From NCBI GenBank assembly GCA_002633005.1, contig NMRA01000050.1, forward strand, positions 156,725-193,422: DNA of 36,698 bases, in the 5' to 3' direction. A program made the position numbers and the translations under genes. The DNA is from Phoronis australis (lineage: Eukaryota; Phoronida; Phoronidae). Below the pieces are notes generated by a model that had not been told where the DNA came from, ran no database searches, and was given only the letters and a program-made list of their open reading frames with translations. Each line of letters opens with the position of its first letter. The stretch's first letter is position 1. Of the stretch, positions 1 to 10,876 are shown one piece after another.

Positions 1-1289
1 TGTACTCAGTACGACCAACACTGATATGAGCTTTCTAATAAAGCTATTGGCGTGGCCAGGTGAAGTCCCTAACACCCTCTCCCGCCACAATTCTTTACAC
101 CACCTGTCACATTGTTCTGCTAGTTGAAATCAGTCTAAAAGCCCTTTTGTACTTAATTTCGGTATGAGCAGAGTGTCGACATGAACTGGAAAGTTAATCG
201 AACTGTTTTTACCGGCTTTGGATGTCTAAGTAAACTGTAGCTGACGATGTTGTCATCGAAGTAATCGCAACGTAGTGCAGATGCAACACTTGTACACCAG
301 GATTTTTAATGTGATAATTTGGGAACATTGACATGTGCTAATGGACACAAAAAACTATTTCTAATTCGATTAGTGACTACTCGAGCAAAATATGAGCAGC
401 TTTTAGCGACGACATTACCCTGCAATTGTCGATGATAGCACTGGCCCCTGACAATAACTTCTTCGATGTAACCGAAGTGGATCATTCATACTACCGTGCA
501 CCACAGCATCGATGCTCCGCTTGTCTACTGTGAAGTCAACTGGCACAGTTAACTTCGATTCAAGACCGAAGTTAACCCTCCCTACTGACTGCAACTCCCC
601 AGAACATCGCCATGTCGACGTTAGAATGAAAGGGCCTGACCAGTTTTAACTACATGTTAAAACACTAACATAGTGTAACTAGTCCGGGTCAGCGTGAATC
701 AGTACTACTAGTAGCATTAGAACAAAAACTGCACACTCGAATTGAGGCTCTTCAAAATGATTTGGGTCCGATGTATGCTGACTGAGATCAGTTACCCATC
801 AGTGAATGCTCTAACCGTGTATATGAGTCATTGAACATTTCACAAACAGCACACTTATTACTTCAGTATGCTGTTCCCACTGGATGGTGAGCGCTTATAT
901 CCTGTTGTGTGACTCCCTCGCCACACACCTGGCACCTTCTAATTAGCTCCAATACTTTAATCAAGTCTGCAATAAAGTTATTAATGATTAATTGGCTTAT
1001 CGGTCAATTCACTAGACGACGAACTATCCTCCTCGCTGGGTGTCGACCTGGGCCGGTATTCATTCCCATTACTCAACATCGCTGCAGGGATGCTTACAGC
1101 TTTGGGCTGGAGACAGCAGCAGCACACGGCGAATCACTGCTGGTTACCGGTGGCACGGGTGAGAGTAGATGAAGTCACTGCAGAAGCCACAGCTGGCGAA
1201 GCTTCTTGCTTCAAAATGTAATTCTCGGGAGTTGCGACGGGGCACTGTCTCGAACCAACAGCGTTGTTTTTGCAGGACCTTCATTGTAC
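1..1289. other. No recognisable gene (non-coding)
   Basis: I see no coding similarity and no clear repeat structure here. An 87-codon open frame at 909-1172 has no recognisable motif and no splice-site support, so I treat it as chance. The stretch lies just beyond the 3' end of the reverse transcriptase relic and may include its untranslated tail. Confidence 0.5.
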
Positions 1290-2335
1290 TTGCAATTTAC
1301 CTAGACATTTAAGAAAGCCGGTTTTCTTTGATGATTTCTTTGTGATGTGATGTGATCTGTGTGCATATTAAATTTAATGTTGGGGTCTAAAATAATGCCC
1401 AATACTGAAACTTGTAGACACTCTCGACAGAAGATCCGTTGGTAGAAAGAGACAGTTTCTGTTGTTTTAATTTCTCTTGGGTTCCCTACAGCATAGATTT
1501 GGTATTACTAACGTTCAGAGTGAGTTTATTTTGAACCACCCAGTCATGGATAAGGGCTAGTTCATCGTTGAGAGAAGTTTCAAGTTCAGTCCCTGATACA
1601 GCTGTGGACATAATTGCGATGTCGTCAGCACATAAAACTGGTACACTGTTGTGGAAGACAGTAGGGAGATTGTTAACAAAAATCGTGAACAATAGGGGGT
1701 CCAGAGTAGTCAGAAATAATACCACCGTACTTGGTAGCCTGTTTAGGTCGTAAAAGTAGTTTTTAAATCAAAGAAGCTCGTTACCCCCATAGGAGTCTAG
1801 TTTCTTTAATAGGTTACCATGATCCACAATCTCAAAGGCTTTCTTAAAGTCAACAAAATAGCACCTGTAAGCCTCCCCTGATCGATATTGGTAAAGGTAA
1901 ACTCAGTAGCGTGTAGCCAAAGTAGAATGTGTGGGGCGGAAACCAGACTGTGCTGTCGATAGAAGGGAATTTTCCTGCAGGAACTAATGAAGCTGCTTTT
2001 TGACACAACTTTCAAGATTTTTGGACACTGCAATGAGGACCGATATCGGTCTATAATTCTCGCAACTGTACTTTTCACCGTCATTAAAAACAGGAGTACT
2101 GCCTGCCATCTTCCAATGATTAGGAATTGTCGACGTTTTTTAAACTTGACATCATGATATTGGTAAGCGGCTCAGCTATTTGCGTACACGCCAGTTTTAA
2201 TTGTTTGCTATCGATGCCACTTGCACTACTCAAGCTTAAGAGTTTTTATTTGTGCTCTTACGTAGTCAACTTGAATGGTCTGAAACTTAAATGGTATTCC
2301 CTTCTGTACCTTGGGCGGGAGTTAAAATAGTTGAC
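1290..2335 (-). pseudogene. Decayed non-LTR retrotransposon reverse transcriptase (5'-truncated)
   Basis: This is the remains of an ORF2-type reverse transcriptase that once copied element RNA at a nicked target. On the minus strand the order of motifs fits the family. Around 2240 comes a 'SSASGID' segment. Around 2120 comes 'NHWKMAGSTPVF', then 'YRPISVL'. Near 1830 is 'DFKKAFEIVDHGNLL'. Near 1700 is 'DPLLFTIFVNNLP', and near 1640 'VLCADDIAIMS', which carries the two catalytic aspartates in the xADD box. After that come 'LTLNVSNTKSML' and 'LSLSTNGSSVESV', the thumb-side region of Jockey/CR1-like enzymes. The reading is broken: at least three frame changes are needed and a TAG follows 'TKSML' near 1486. 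The endonuclease half and the 5' end are missing, as is usual for these insertions. Nothing of its own promoter is visible. The clade (CR1, Jockey or a relative) is my guess from the motif style; the reverse transcriptase call itself is firm. Confidence 0.88.
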
Positions 2336-3750
2336 GCACTGAATTTGTATGCCGATTTTAGCCAATGCCAGTAAAAAATCACCAAATGCATTTGGTGTGG
2401 TAAAATAAACATTTAAGCTAAAATCTGTATTCAATTTAGTTTAATTGAGAAAAATCAATGTCATGTCAAAAGAGCATTAGTTGGTCCTACATGTAGGTTT
2501 CGAATAAGGGTGTATGCGTAAACATCCGTTTCATGAAATTTTTAACAAAATGAAGCGGAAGCAGAATCTTTACGAAAATGCGTAGTGGAAACATTTTAAA
2601 GCAATAAAATGCTACGATTCCTTTTCAAAATTTGCTGAAAACGTTTTTAGTGCATCAAAGTCTAAAAATAATTGCTAGGAAAAAATATTTCAGTAACTAG
2701 CAGTGATGTACATACTCTTCGAAAATTTGCATTTTGTTCAAAGGAGATCTAAATATATCTTAAAATAGCTGTAAGACCAAGTTTCATTCTTAACTTTAAG
2801 CCACAGTTCATAAAACAGACTCCAAGTGCCAGGGGCCTGATTGCGAAGAATCTATAGCCAAATGCTGATTTGTTTTTGGCTTTTGTTTTTAGTGTACTAC
2901 CGAGCACGCTACGGATTCCTCTGTTTTGGCTTCGACTTTGTGAAACAGGCAAAGCAGAGCGTGGTTCCAATTTCTGGAACAGTAGATAATTTGCAAACGT
3001 CGAAACTGTCGAGTTTTCAGTAAGGCCGTTGACGCTGCTACATACAGAAAAGGGAAGTCTGTATGCACAACGATAACTCTGAGCCATGCGCACACCCAAC
3101 CTAAATATAGGGGGGGGCTAGAATTTTTTGATATGCGCACCTTTTACTGGAGGAGATCAACAAGGACTAAATAAAAATGGGGCCACTGTGTTCAGGCCCA
3201 GGAATTGTGCATTAGCGCCGAGTTTCCGTAAATTTTGAGGAATTTTGTCTCGTTTGCTTGGACATTTTGTTTCGTTGAGGTGGACCTTCGTGCCCAACTC
3301 ACCAAATTGGGGGGCTCGTTCAAACTGCTCGTAAATATTTGGACTCAAATTCGGATATGTAATGTGGTCCAGAAGGAGAATGTTCTCACGTTACATGTAC
3401 CTTCCACCAAATTTTCAAATCAGGCGTGCTTAAATGATTGATTGCACCTCATTGCATACTCAGAAGGATTTTTTTAGTTTGAGAATGACCTGACGAAATT
3501 GTTTACATGTATCCGTACATGCATTGCTGGAAATGGGGACAGCTCACAAATCTGAAGGTTCACTTCTCCAAAAATATCTAAAACTTCGAACTTGGGTTTA
3601 ACTTTATACCTTTTTATGCAAAAGTAAACGATACTACGGTTATTAGATGAGCTGAGTGGTGTACCTATACCGAAAACAACGCCCGGGCACTATTGAATTC
3701 ATGGGCACACAAAATTGCCCGCATGTCTTACGAATACGGAAAATGAGTAC
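2336..3750. other. No gene seen; possible short repeat at 3085-3330
   Basis: No coding similarity. Short open frames on both strands overlap each other and show no motif. The segment 3085-3330 resembles 19148-19395: both start near a 'catgcgc' word followed by a G run, and both contain a block like 'ttgtttcRYYgaggYggac'. This suggests two old copies of one short repeat. Part of 2336-2500 may be the extreme 5' side of the neighbouring retroelement relic, but I cannot show it. Confidence 0.35.
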
Positions 3751-4412
3751 GTTCTTGCACTTTTAAAAGGATTCCAAACCCGGTTTTGGCCTACTGACAA
3801 TGTTTAAAAATGACTTTCCCAATCCAGTTCTCTGAAACAAAATGATACTCTGTAACCCTTGACAACTCTCAAAACCTAAAAAATTTGCACTCCTTTCAAA
3901 GTTTGCTAAACGGGCAAACGTGACCTACGCTTTTTGTGAATTGCGTGGCCACTGTGGGAAAAAACACCCACCAAGGACCATAATGTCCAAACTGTGACAT
4001 TGGCTGCATAGATTTTTAACTGATCCCTTCCTTAAAAAGGATTCTAAGCCCTGTTTGGATGATTTTAACCAATCGTCGTTCTCGGACCTGCTGGTGCATA
4101 AGTAGCGTCAAAGATAAAAACAGGAATTAATTATCTAAGAATTCATACCCACTATCTCACGAATAGGACGTTGTGGTGCTTGATGGGTGGTGTTTTCCCA
4201 AAGATGCCATGTCACTCGCTAAAGACGTAAGTCACGCTTCCCCCTTTAGCAGACTTTTATAGGAGTTTTCTAATTTTCCTCAATTCTGTTGATGGTTGTC
4301 TAGCCCATTACAGAGCATTACATGTATTTTTGTTTCAGAGAACTGGATACGAAAGTCGTTTTAGTATCTGTTAATGGGCCAAAACCTCGTTTGGTATACT
4401 TTTTAACACAGA
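3751..4412. repeat. Fold-back (long inverted repeat) element
   Basis: Two arms of about 240 bp, 3751-3988 and 4166-4412, are inverted copies of each other around a spacer of about 177 bp. Matching words include 'ccagttctctgaaacaaaa' near 3825 against its reverse complement near 4340. 'gtttgctaaacgggcaaacgtgac' also pairs with the reverse complement of the segment near 4225-4250, and 'gggaaaaaacaccca' pairs with 'tgggtggtgttttccc'. Arm identity looks like roughly 70-80 percent with small indels. A partial direct echo of the left arm start ('aaaaaggattctaagccctg') sits in the spacer near 4035. There is no coding capacity. The shape is that of a non-autonomous DNA transposon (fold-back MITE); I found no convincing target duplication, so the superfamily is unknown. 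Confidence 0.7.
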
Positions 4413-5877
4413 AGATTGGCGCTAGTGATGCATTAGCAGTTGACAGAACGAGAATTGTGGGAAATAATCGCAGGGTTTAGTAACCTTTTGAGGGAATATG
4501 AAGTAAAAATATTGATGAATTATCAGCCACGTTACATTCATCAAATCCATGTCAAGGTTGCACCATTTCGCAGCCTGAGCAAACCTCACCTGACAGAACC
4601 GCGCACACGGCCAGTCGGAACTAAATGTAATTATAATGCTACCCTGTCCCCGGCTGCAAGTCTTCACAATGTCACAGAGTCCCATTCAGTAGTCTTAATT
4701 TAAAACCGCAATTGGTTGCCGCGCAGCCCTGACACATGCCTCAGATGTTGTCCATGCCTGAGAACGAGTTGATACTTAGATCCAAGAATCACAATGGGGC
4801 TATTCGGAAAATTTACATTAACTAGAGGGCGCCCGTGTACTAGTGGTGATACACAAGCAGCCTCGATTTCGCGAGCCCTTTAAATACATGGTGAATTGGC
4901 TTGCAGCGGTGCCAACTGAATCTGAGATTGCGTGAAAAGGGTGCTTCTATGAGAAGTAAGCACGCCCTTATACAAAGTTAAGGTTTGTGATTATTTTAAC
5001 GATTATTCCATGTTCATTCTACTCATGCCTGTTAATTGAGGTACTCGCCGATGTCGACTTCGCGGCAGTCGCCAGTCGGGTCAATCTTTGTTGTGATGTA
5101 TATTACTATACTTGACGTAGCACTCGGCATCCTTTCGTACATCAAAGCAGTATTAATGTTTGGAATGATTTCTGACATGTTTATCAGTGGCAGTTAAATC
5201 AATCAATGTTGAATGTTTACGCTGTCAACTACTTATTGGTTACTGAGTTAAGATTACAATCCAAGCCCAATGGCAAAGGGTACGTGACAAATATCCATTA
5301 GACTATTTGTTTACTCCCTATCCTATGTTTTGCGGAAATCTATTGCACGTTGAAATGGAATCTATCATGTCTGTTTTCACTTGACCTTTGGTTTTTAGGT
5401 TTGAAGACTTGTACCTTGCAGAGGAAACATGCATCGCTTCTTCACCGTTCCTGAATGGACAAAAAATTGGTTTTAAGCATTTGACTGCAGCTAAGCAGCA
5501 AGATCTTTCCATTCAGTGCAGATCTGTTGTCAAAGCGTATTTTCTTTATTGGAGACAACGAGCAAAGCGTTTGACAAGGAAGAGCTATTTTTAAAGAAAG
5601 GTATGTAAGACATTTTGTTAATTTACGTATTCAGGTCCTTAGCGGGGGTTGGCATAGGGGGTTGGGGTTGTAACATTTCGTGCAACTGAATGTGTGAAAA
5701 TAACAGGTAGGCCTAATACATGTTTGGGGGAAAGAGCATGGTGAGGTAATTCTTAACCTTCATGAAGTCCCTTCAAGTTTATTTCATGAAACTGTTTTGC
5801 TATCAATTGTAAACCCATAAAATATATTACATTTTCTGAATTCTCAGTGCCTGAATAGTCCTAACTCATGCCCTGAA
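4413..5877. other. No recognisable gene
   Basis: Nothing recognisable. A segment at 5399-5592 is preceded by a pyrimidine-rich tract ending in TTTTTAG and followed by a donor-like AAAG/GTATGT, so it could be a small plus-strand exon. Its only open frame stops before the donor and matches nothing I know. I would not annotate it as coding. Confidence 0.4.
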
Positions 5878-6031
5878 CAGTGGCGGATTTAGATGGGGGG
5901 CAAGGGGGCCAAGGCACCCCAAAAATTCTCCCAGATTCCTTGGCAGTACGGGGGTGCGAATGTCTGTGGGGCAAAATCCTGGCGAATACTCTGCCCTGCC
6001 CCCCCAACTCAAAATCTGGGATCCGCGCCTG
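5878..6031. repeat. Short hAT-like MITE (probable)
   Basis: The left end reads 'cagtggcggatttag' and the right end 'ggatccgcgcctg', whose reverse complement is 'caggcgcggatcc'. Both are CAG-starting termini typical of small hAT-type elements, and both flank G-rich or C-rich sequence. An exact 8-bp target duplication is not visible; only 'ctgaa' is shared by the two flanks. The left end closely matches that of the element at 9202-9515, which supports the family assignment. No coding capacity. Confidence 0.5.
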
Positions 6032-7826
6032 CTGAAATGTTGCAAGTCGTTTATAATTTCAAAAAACTGCCATTTTTTGAAAAATACACTTTTGATGTTG
6101 CCTTATGATTTGCAATTACTCTTAAACAACAGAAAGATTATCGATCATTTTTTAAATGACCCAAGTCTTAGTAGTAGAAGAAAAATAAAAAGTCTGAGAT
6201 ACAGTTTCCTCAGCCTTAGCCTAGAAGTTTGCTTCAAAGACCCATGGTTCTGTAATCGGAATTTAACATTGCTGAAAGTATCAAAAATAAAAAGGCTTGA
6301 AAATGAGTAACAAAGGTTTGAAATTGTCTCAAAAAGCTTGCATATTTTGCAGACAAGTGATGCGTTTAAGGGATTGTTATGGCTACGAATGAAAAATAAA
6401 GACGCAGTATTATACAATACTTGTGTGAAATTGTAGAGCAGTCACCGTATCATATTTTCGAAAAACAGGGGCAGCATTTGTGACCCAATATGGAGTACTT
6501 AATTAATCATATTTCAATATTTGTTCCAGGTTCAGTGACATTTTAAGGCCACTTCAAGCCGCAACATAGACAAGCTTTGTTACTCCTTTCTCTTCCCACA
6601 GCATTTCCACACACCAGCAGTGCTACATGGCACAATGTAAAAGTCAGTGGCCCTGGAGAAATGTGAACCGCACTACTAAGTTACCATAATTCAATGGGAC
6701 TGTGGATTCTTCGTGTATGAAGAGGAACTATATCTGACTTTTACACAAGTCAGCCTCGTCGGTGAGGATACCCTTCCATAGGCAATGAGGCATGTGTGGA
6801 CAATAGCTTATTTCTTTTCCTGGAAGAAACATGAGGGACTGAAGCTAAAGAAGACCTGATGACATTCTGTTCTAGTTCGGGGTCAGATTTTGGGCACAAA
6901 ACGAGTCAAGCGATATGCTGTTGTGTGGACCTTCAAGGATCTAATTTTGGATATTATTGAGGCTGAATGAGGTTAGATGAAGGAAAGCCACGTGTCCCAC
7001 GTGTCGAAACTGGACCTTTTTTGCAAGCGCTTCTATAAGCCATTGAAATTAGATCCCAATGAAATGAAGACCATGGGCATAGGGTATAAATACCTGTCCT
7101 TTCTCATTGAATGACATTAACTTTTCCTTTCAGAAGGAATGCTTTATACTAATCGTAAAAAATTTTCAACTTGGCACAAATTATGGGGAAATGACATTCA
7201 GTGACTGTATCGATTGTCTTATTGTCTGTAGAAAGCTCGTTAATGTTACACTTTGATGATCGAATAAATATTTCATCAACAGGCAAGTTTGTCACTAATT
7301 ATTAAAACCACAACATTTCTTCACTTTTATAAAAAGCCCCATACAGTGCAGTTATGCTTACTCTTTATAAAGCTGAAACGATTACCGAATATGCTTGCGA
7401 ATTGTCATTTTCCTGTTGACCTATAGAAATGTACAGCGGTCAAAATGAAGTATACCTTTTGTTTGCATGAACTTTCTTAAGAAGGCCTTTGAACAATTTT
7501 AAGTTTTCTGTTAACTTGTCAATAAACAAAAGTTCCACATGCAAGAAAGGTATGTTTTCAATTGTAGCTAGCTGGATAAGGATCTGCTATGCACAAGAAT
7601 CGGGAATAAAAAATTATCGGTGCGTCACGTACCACATACAACCCTTATGTTGGGCGCATTCCCACCCAGGACAATATGTGAATATGTGCTGCTAGCCTAG
7701 CCGGCATCCGAGTCCCGAGTGAGTTTCCGAAAAGAAACAATTAGTTCCACTCAATACTCAGTGGGGTAACTGGTGGGGAAAACATCACCGAACGATGTCG
7801 ATAGAAAGTGGTTGCTAATGACTTAC
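6032..7826. other. No recognisable gene
   Basis: No coding similarity. One short inverted repeat (tgtaaaagtcag near 6636 and ctgacttttaca near 6734) could mark a very small element but has no further support. If 7827-8048 is a real first exon on the minus strand, this stretch would be its first intron and should hold later exons; I could not pick one out. Confidence 0.4.
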
Positions 7827-8048
7827 CAGGTAACGTTTCAGTATGTAGACCCCTAATGGAAATGCAAAGAGCCCACAAGGGGCTTCGGCATCCACACACT
7901 TTTTGTCGGTTGGTTGACCCTTTTGACCACAATTCTCCACGAATGTAGTCACCTTAGGTCTTTTGGGAATTTTGACTAACTGTCGAAGACTTGCACCAAG
8001 GAAAATAGCAATAATAAGGGTTAGCGTGACGACGTATTTTGGTAACAT
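7827..8048 (-). CDS. Candidate first coding exon, N-terminal membrane anchor, unknown protein
   Basis: Minus-strand frame of 74 codons from the ATG at 8048 to a strong splice donor (CTG/GTAAGT, donor bases 7821-7826), ending in phase 0. After the short start 'MLPK' there is one hydrophobic stretch (residues 5-21, 'YVVTLTLIIAIFLGASL'), then basic residues 'KIPKRPK'. This is the layout of a signal anchor or signal peptide. The rest has three cysteines (C40, C51, C58: 'VENCGQ', 'KKCVDAEAPCG'), which fits a lumenal or secreted part. I do not recognise the family; a type II membrane enzyme of the secretory pathway is one possibility only. Upstream lie a CCAAT box (reverse complement at 8173) and GC-rich words. 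The frame runs only three codons past the donor before a stop, so it makes sense only if spliced. No downstream exon was identified, so this may also be chance. Confidence 0.4.
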
Positions 8049-8260
8049 TTCCGTCTTTTACGAGCTGTTTAGATGCAGAAAGCGACGCATGCGCAATTCA
8101 ATCACCACTTGTACAGCAGCGAAACCGCGAGAATTCTCCCTATCGCTAGGATTATGACGGACGACTTAACTGACCAATCAGAACGCAGCATTCTTGGCAC
8201 ACCTTCGTCTGCGTTTCCAAGCCGCCATTTAACCCGACAAACCACACACAGTCGAGTAAA
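8049..8260 (-). promoter_or_regulatory. Possible promoter of the 8048 exon
   Basis: Just upstream of the candidate start codon on the minus strand there is a relatively GC-rich segment. It has a 'gcgcatgcgtcgc' word near 8082-8094, a CCAAT-type box (plus strand 'gaccaatcag' near 8172) and an 'aaatggcggc' word near 8222. These are common in TATA-less animal promoters. The call depends on the exon being real. Confidence 0.25.
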
Positions 8261-9201
8261 ACTTACTTTAGTCTATAGCTCAAGAAATTGTCCGCTAAGA
8301 ATGGAGAAACGCTATTGATATAGCGTATGTAGCACCGACAGCCGTTATGCTGCTCCAGAATAATATCCCGTCATTTTTAGCATGTCCAAAGCCGAAAACT
8401 GATGTTGAAAAGCGTAAACTATGGATCAAACTGTACGGCCACACGAGCAGCTGAACTTAGCGATGTTGCTTGATAACTCGAAGGCTATAATAAACACAAA
8501 TACATGTATATTAGTTCCAAGATACGCACTTTTCAGCTTAGTGGTGGCTATGGTGCAGGGCTATCTCAGATTTTGACTCCCGAGTCTCCTACGTCTGGCC
8601 ACCTTTGTCTCGGCACCTGCTGGATCTCAGCACTCTAGCTGTAGTCCCCGGATATTGTTGTTTTCAAAGACATTTTTATTTTGTTTTTTTTTAATTATGT
8701 CAACCTAATGGAAATTATTTTGTTTCGTATCAGAGGTGCATTTTTGTTATTCATGAACCGTAGACTGGCGTTCAACTGAACTTCTCTCCCGGTCAAAATT
8801 CAGAGATTCGATCGGCACAGGGAAGGGCACTGGATTATTGCCAGAACTCAAAGCCTTGGTCGAGCTGTTGTCACTAAAAATAAACTGTTGAATTACTTTA
8901 TTACGTGTACCTCTAGTATACACTAAGTCTGCAGAGAGAGCTCATTTTGGAGTGGTTCAAACATGATATTTAGATTTATGAAGCTCTAAAAAGAATTTGA
9001 GTTATTTTTGTAAATACCCTATTTTTGCAACTACCACACCAGACTTGTAATCTTTTGTAACCATACCACGACTTAGTGATCCATGCTACCTTCAAAATTA
9101 AATGAAAGCTACCTTTATGGAGTGAAACTACAAAAAATGCCAAGTTCATATGAAGGTAGACCTAATTTAAATGTCTTAATGGTGCAAACGGACAATTCCA
9201 T
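8261..9201. other. No recognisable gene
   Basis: No coding similarity, no clear repeats. AT-rich intergenic or intronic DNA. Confidence 0.45.
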
Positions 9202-9515
9202 AGGCGGATTTAGGGGGGAGGGCAGGGGCCACAACTTCCCCAACCCTTGGCTGCCGCAAGCAAAATGAAACAGCAAGAACGTGAGGAAGTATTGAGTTCA
9301 GTAACTAGGACCGGTAGCAGAAGAGGGGGGGGGGGCTCAGACCCCAGATCGCGGCGGAATCGTGTTCCTGTTTATTTTAGTCCACCGATAGATTTTCTGA
9401 ACAGAAGGTCCAACGGTCTACAACCCTGGCCGCCTGTGCACATACAATCGCACTTTGCCCAATTCCACGAGGTAACATATGTTGGCCCACCTGTAGTATC
9501 CTAGATACGCCACTG
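9202..9515. repeat. hAT-like MITE with near-perfect 8-bp target duplication
   Basis: The right end reads 'ctagatacgccactg' (reverse complement 'cagtggcgtatctag'). The left end reads 'ggcggatttagg', so the termini are inverted copies of a CAGTGGCG-type end. Flanks are 'aattccat' (9194-9201) and 'aattccag' (9516-9523), 7 of 8 identical and the size hAT transposases make. This implies that the first four bases of the left terminus have been lost. The interior contains a 10-base G run near 9328 and no transposase. The open frames inside are chance. The element at 5878-6031 has the same kind of left end. Confidence 0.65.
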
Positions 9516-10112
9516 AATTCCAGACAGCCCTAGACCTAACGGAGGACGAGATGGGTGTGTACCTGAGCTATGAACCTGAATTTTTTGATCAAAATATTTC
9601 GTTACAAGATTAGAAAAGCTATCGAGTCGATGTGTTGTCTGTAATCTATGACCTACTTTAATCCAGGAGTCCCACCAGTTGTGACCTATTTTTCATTTGG
9701 CGAAATTGAGCAGACGACAGAATAAAAATATCGGTGAATCTTCACTGATTTTATTCGAAAGATCATGAAATCTACGGTATAGTACGCATAATTCGACTTT
9801 AAGGTACATACCTAGCTTTACAAGAACATATCGTATCAGTGGCCTTGTCGTTTGTCACTGGTGGCCCTGAGCCCGAAGGATTCTTCGGATTTTCGCAGGC
9901 TCCTCGAGCACTTATTTTTTATCGTCACCTTTACAAATTCTCATATCATGAACGTACTATTCACTGTTGAAAAGCATCGCCTCTTGTCTCTGCCGACTCG
10001 TTTTCAAATAGTGCAAAAACACTCATCGATTCCACCAGGAACGTCGTTTAGCGACAGTGTAATTGCCTCTGACATTTCGTTCGAATGTCGGGTATCACGT
10101 GACTTTTCGCAT
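9516..10112. other. No recognisable gene; upstream of the endonuclease relic
   Basis: A 147-codon open frame (9852-10295) begins here and runs through the candidate first exon at 10113-10182. Its N-terminal part matches nothing I know. I think it is open by chance upstream of the exon, because the duplicated copy near 13.78 kb does not share it. Confidence 0.4.
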
Positions 10113-10182
10113 ATTGGCGGAGCTTGCGATAGGTCAATTGTGCATTGCTGGGTAGCCACTGAGAAATTGGCTGCGATTTTAG
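10113..10182 (+). pseudogene. Candidate first exon of the endonuclease-type gene (copy 1), start codon lost
   Basis: A 70-base segment encodes a short peptide ending 'IVHCWVATEKLAAILG' (the last codon is split) and is followed by a donor at G/GTAACC. The same peptide is coded at 13772-13835, where the only base difference in the shared 16-codon core is a synonymous change (GCC/GCG, Ala). That suggests a coding history. At the expected start, copy 1 reads ATT and copy 2 reads ATA within an ATGGCGG-like context, so both starts look lost. The donor phase (one base of the next codon) fits an acceptor at 10673-10674 (ttttttgtag). The frame behind it stays open for about 40 codons ('IEERIVCDFVLGSADGTGAR'). 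Joining this exon to the endonuclease segment at 10877 is inference. Confidence 0.35.
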
Positions 10183-10674
10183 GTAACCCTCAAACAAGCC
10201 AGAATTGCCAAAAAACTAGTTGGTTGACAGTTTTTTTGGACCACATTTTCGGAGTCTGTAGGAAAGTTGCTTTCAGAATCTATTGTTGGTTTTAGTCGTG
10301 CATCGGCAGGGAAGTGGTGTTTTTGGGGGTGAAAAGTGCCGATTTTGCACTTTTTGGCCCTATTTTTCTTAGTCTAGCTTGGTTTTCAGTGGGATTGAAA
10401 TGGTCAAAAATACAAGAGAGAATAAAGTTTCTGGGCTCATCTGCAGGGCTTTTTATGTGAAATATCTGAAAACATGTCATCCTTTGCATCCTGTTTTTGA
10501 CAGAGTGAAGAAAAGGTGACAAAGCAACTGATGTGGGTTTTGCCCAGCAGAACTGTTCTGTGCCTCCTTAAAAGAAATGGCGAAATTTCAAGTTTTGGCA
10601 CCAGTTCTTCTCTCTGCCACAAATCAAAGTCAGAACAATAGTTTTTGTTGAATATTTTTTCATTTTTTTTGTAG
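10135..10674 (+). repeat. Direct repeat, copy 1 (promoter, exon 1, intron 1 of a relic gene)
   Basis: Starting at 'caattgtgcattgctgggtag', this segment matches 13788-14264 in the same orientation at roughly 90 percent identity over the first 430 bases. It differs by scattered substitutions and small indels. It then carries about 70 extra bases (roughly 10570-10645) before the two copies briefly match again ('gaayattttyatttttt'). The match ends at the splice acceptor-like 'gtag', after which the copies have nothing in common. The two copies bracket 3.1 kb holding the endonuclease and transposase relics. Confidence 0.85.
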
Positions 10675-10876
10675 AAATTGAAGAAAGAATTGTGTGTGAC
10701 TTTGTACTTGGATCAGCAGATGGCACTGGAGCCCGGCACCTGGTTGTGGATGTGGTGCTTGCGATTAACTTCAGACACTCATTAATGCATTTGAAATGAC
10801 AATTTAATGTTCATCAGCAACATTGTGACAGTGTACTACAGTGCAATTAAAAACAACTGCCAAATATGCTTTTACA

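Noticed and set aside
5399-5592. Plus-strand exon with acceptor and donor-like borders
   Set aside because: The only open frame stops before the donor and the peptide is not recognisable, so it is at best an untranslated exon.
6636-6745. Small inverted repeat as a MITE
   Set aside because: Only 12 bases match, with no target duplication or second copy.
9852-10295. 147-codon plus-strand frame as a gene
   Set aside because: Only the short part shared with the second repeat copy has support, and that part is better explained as an exon ending at a donor; the rest has no motif and the frame reads into the intron.
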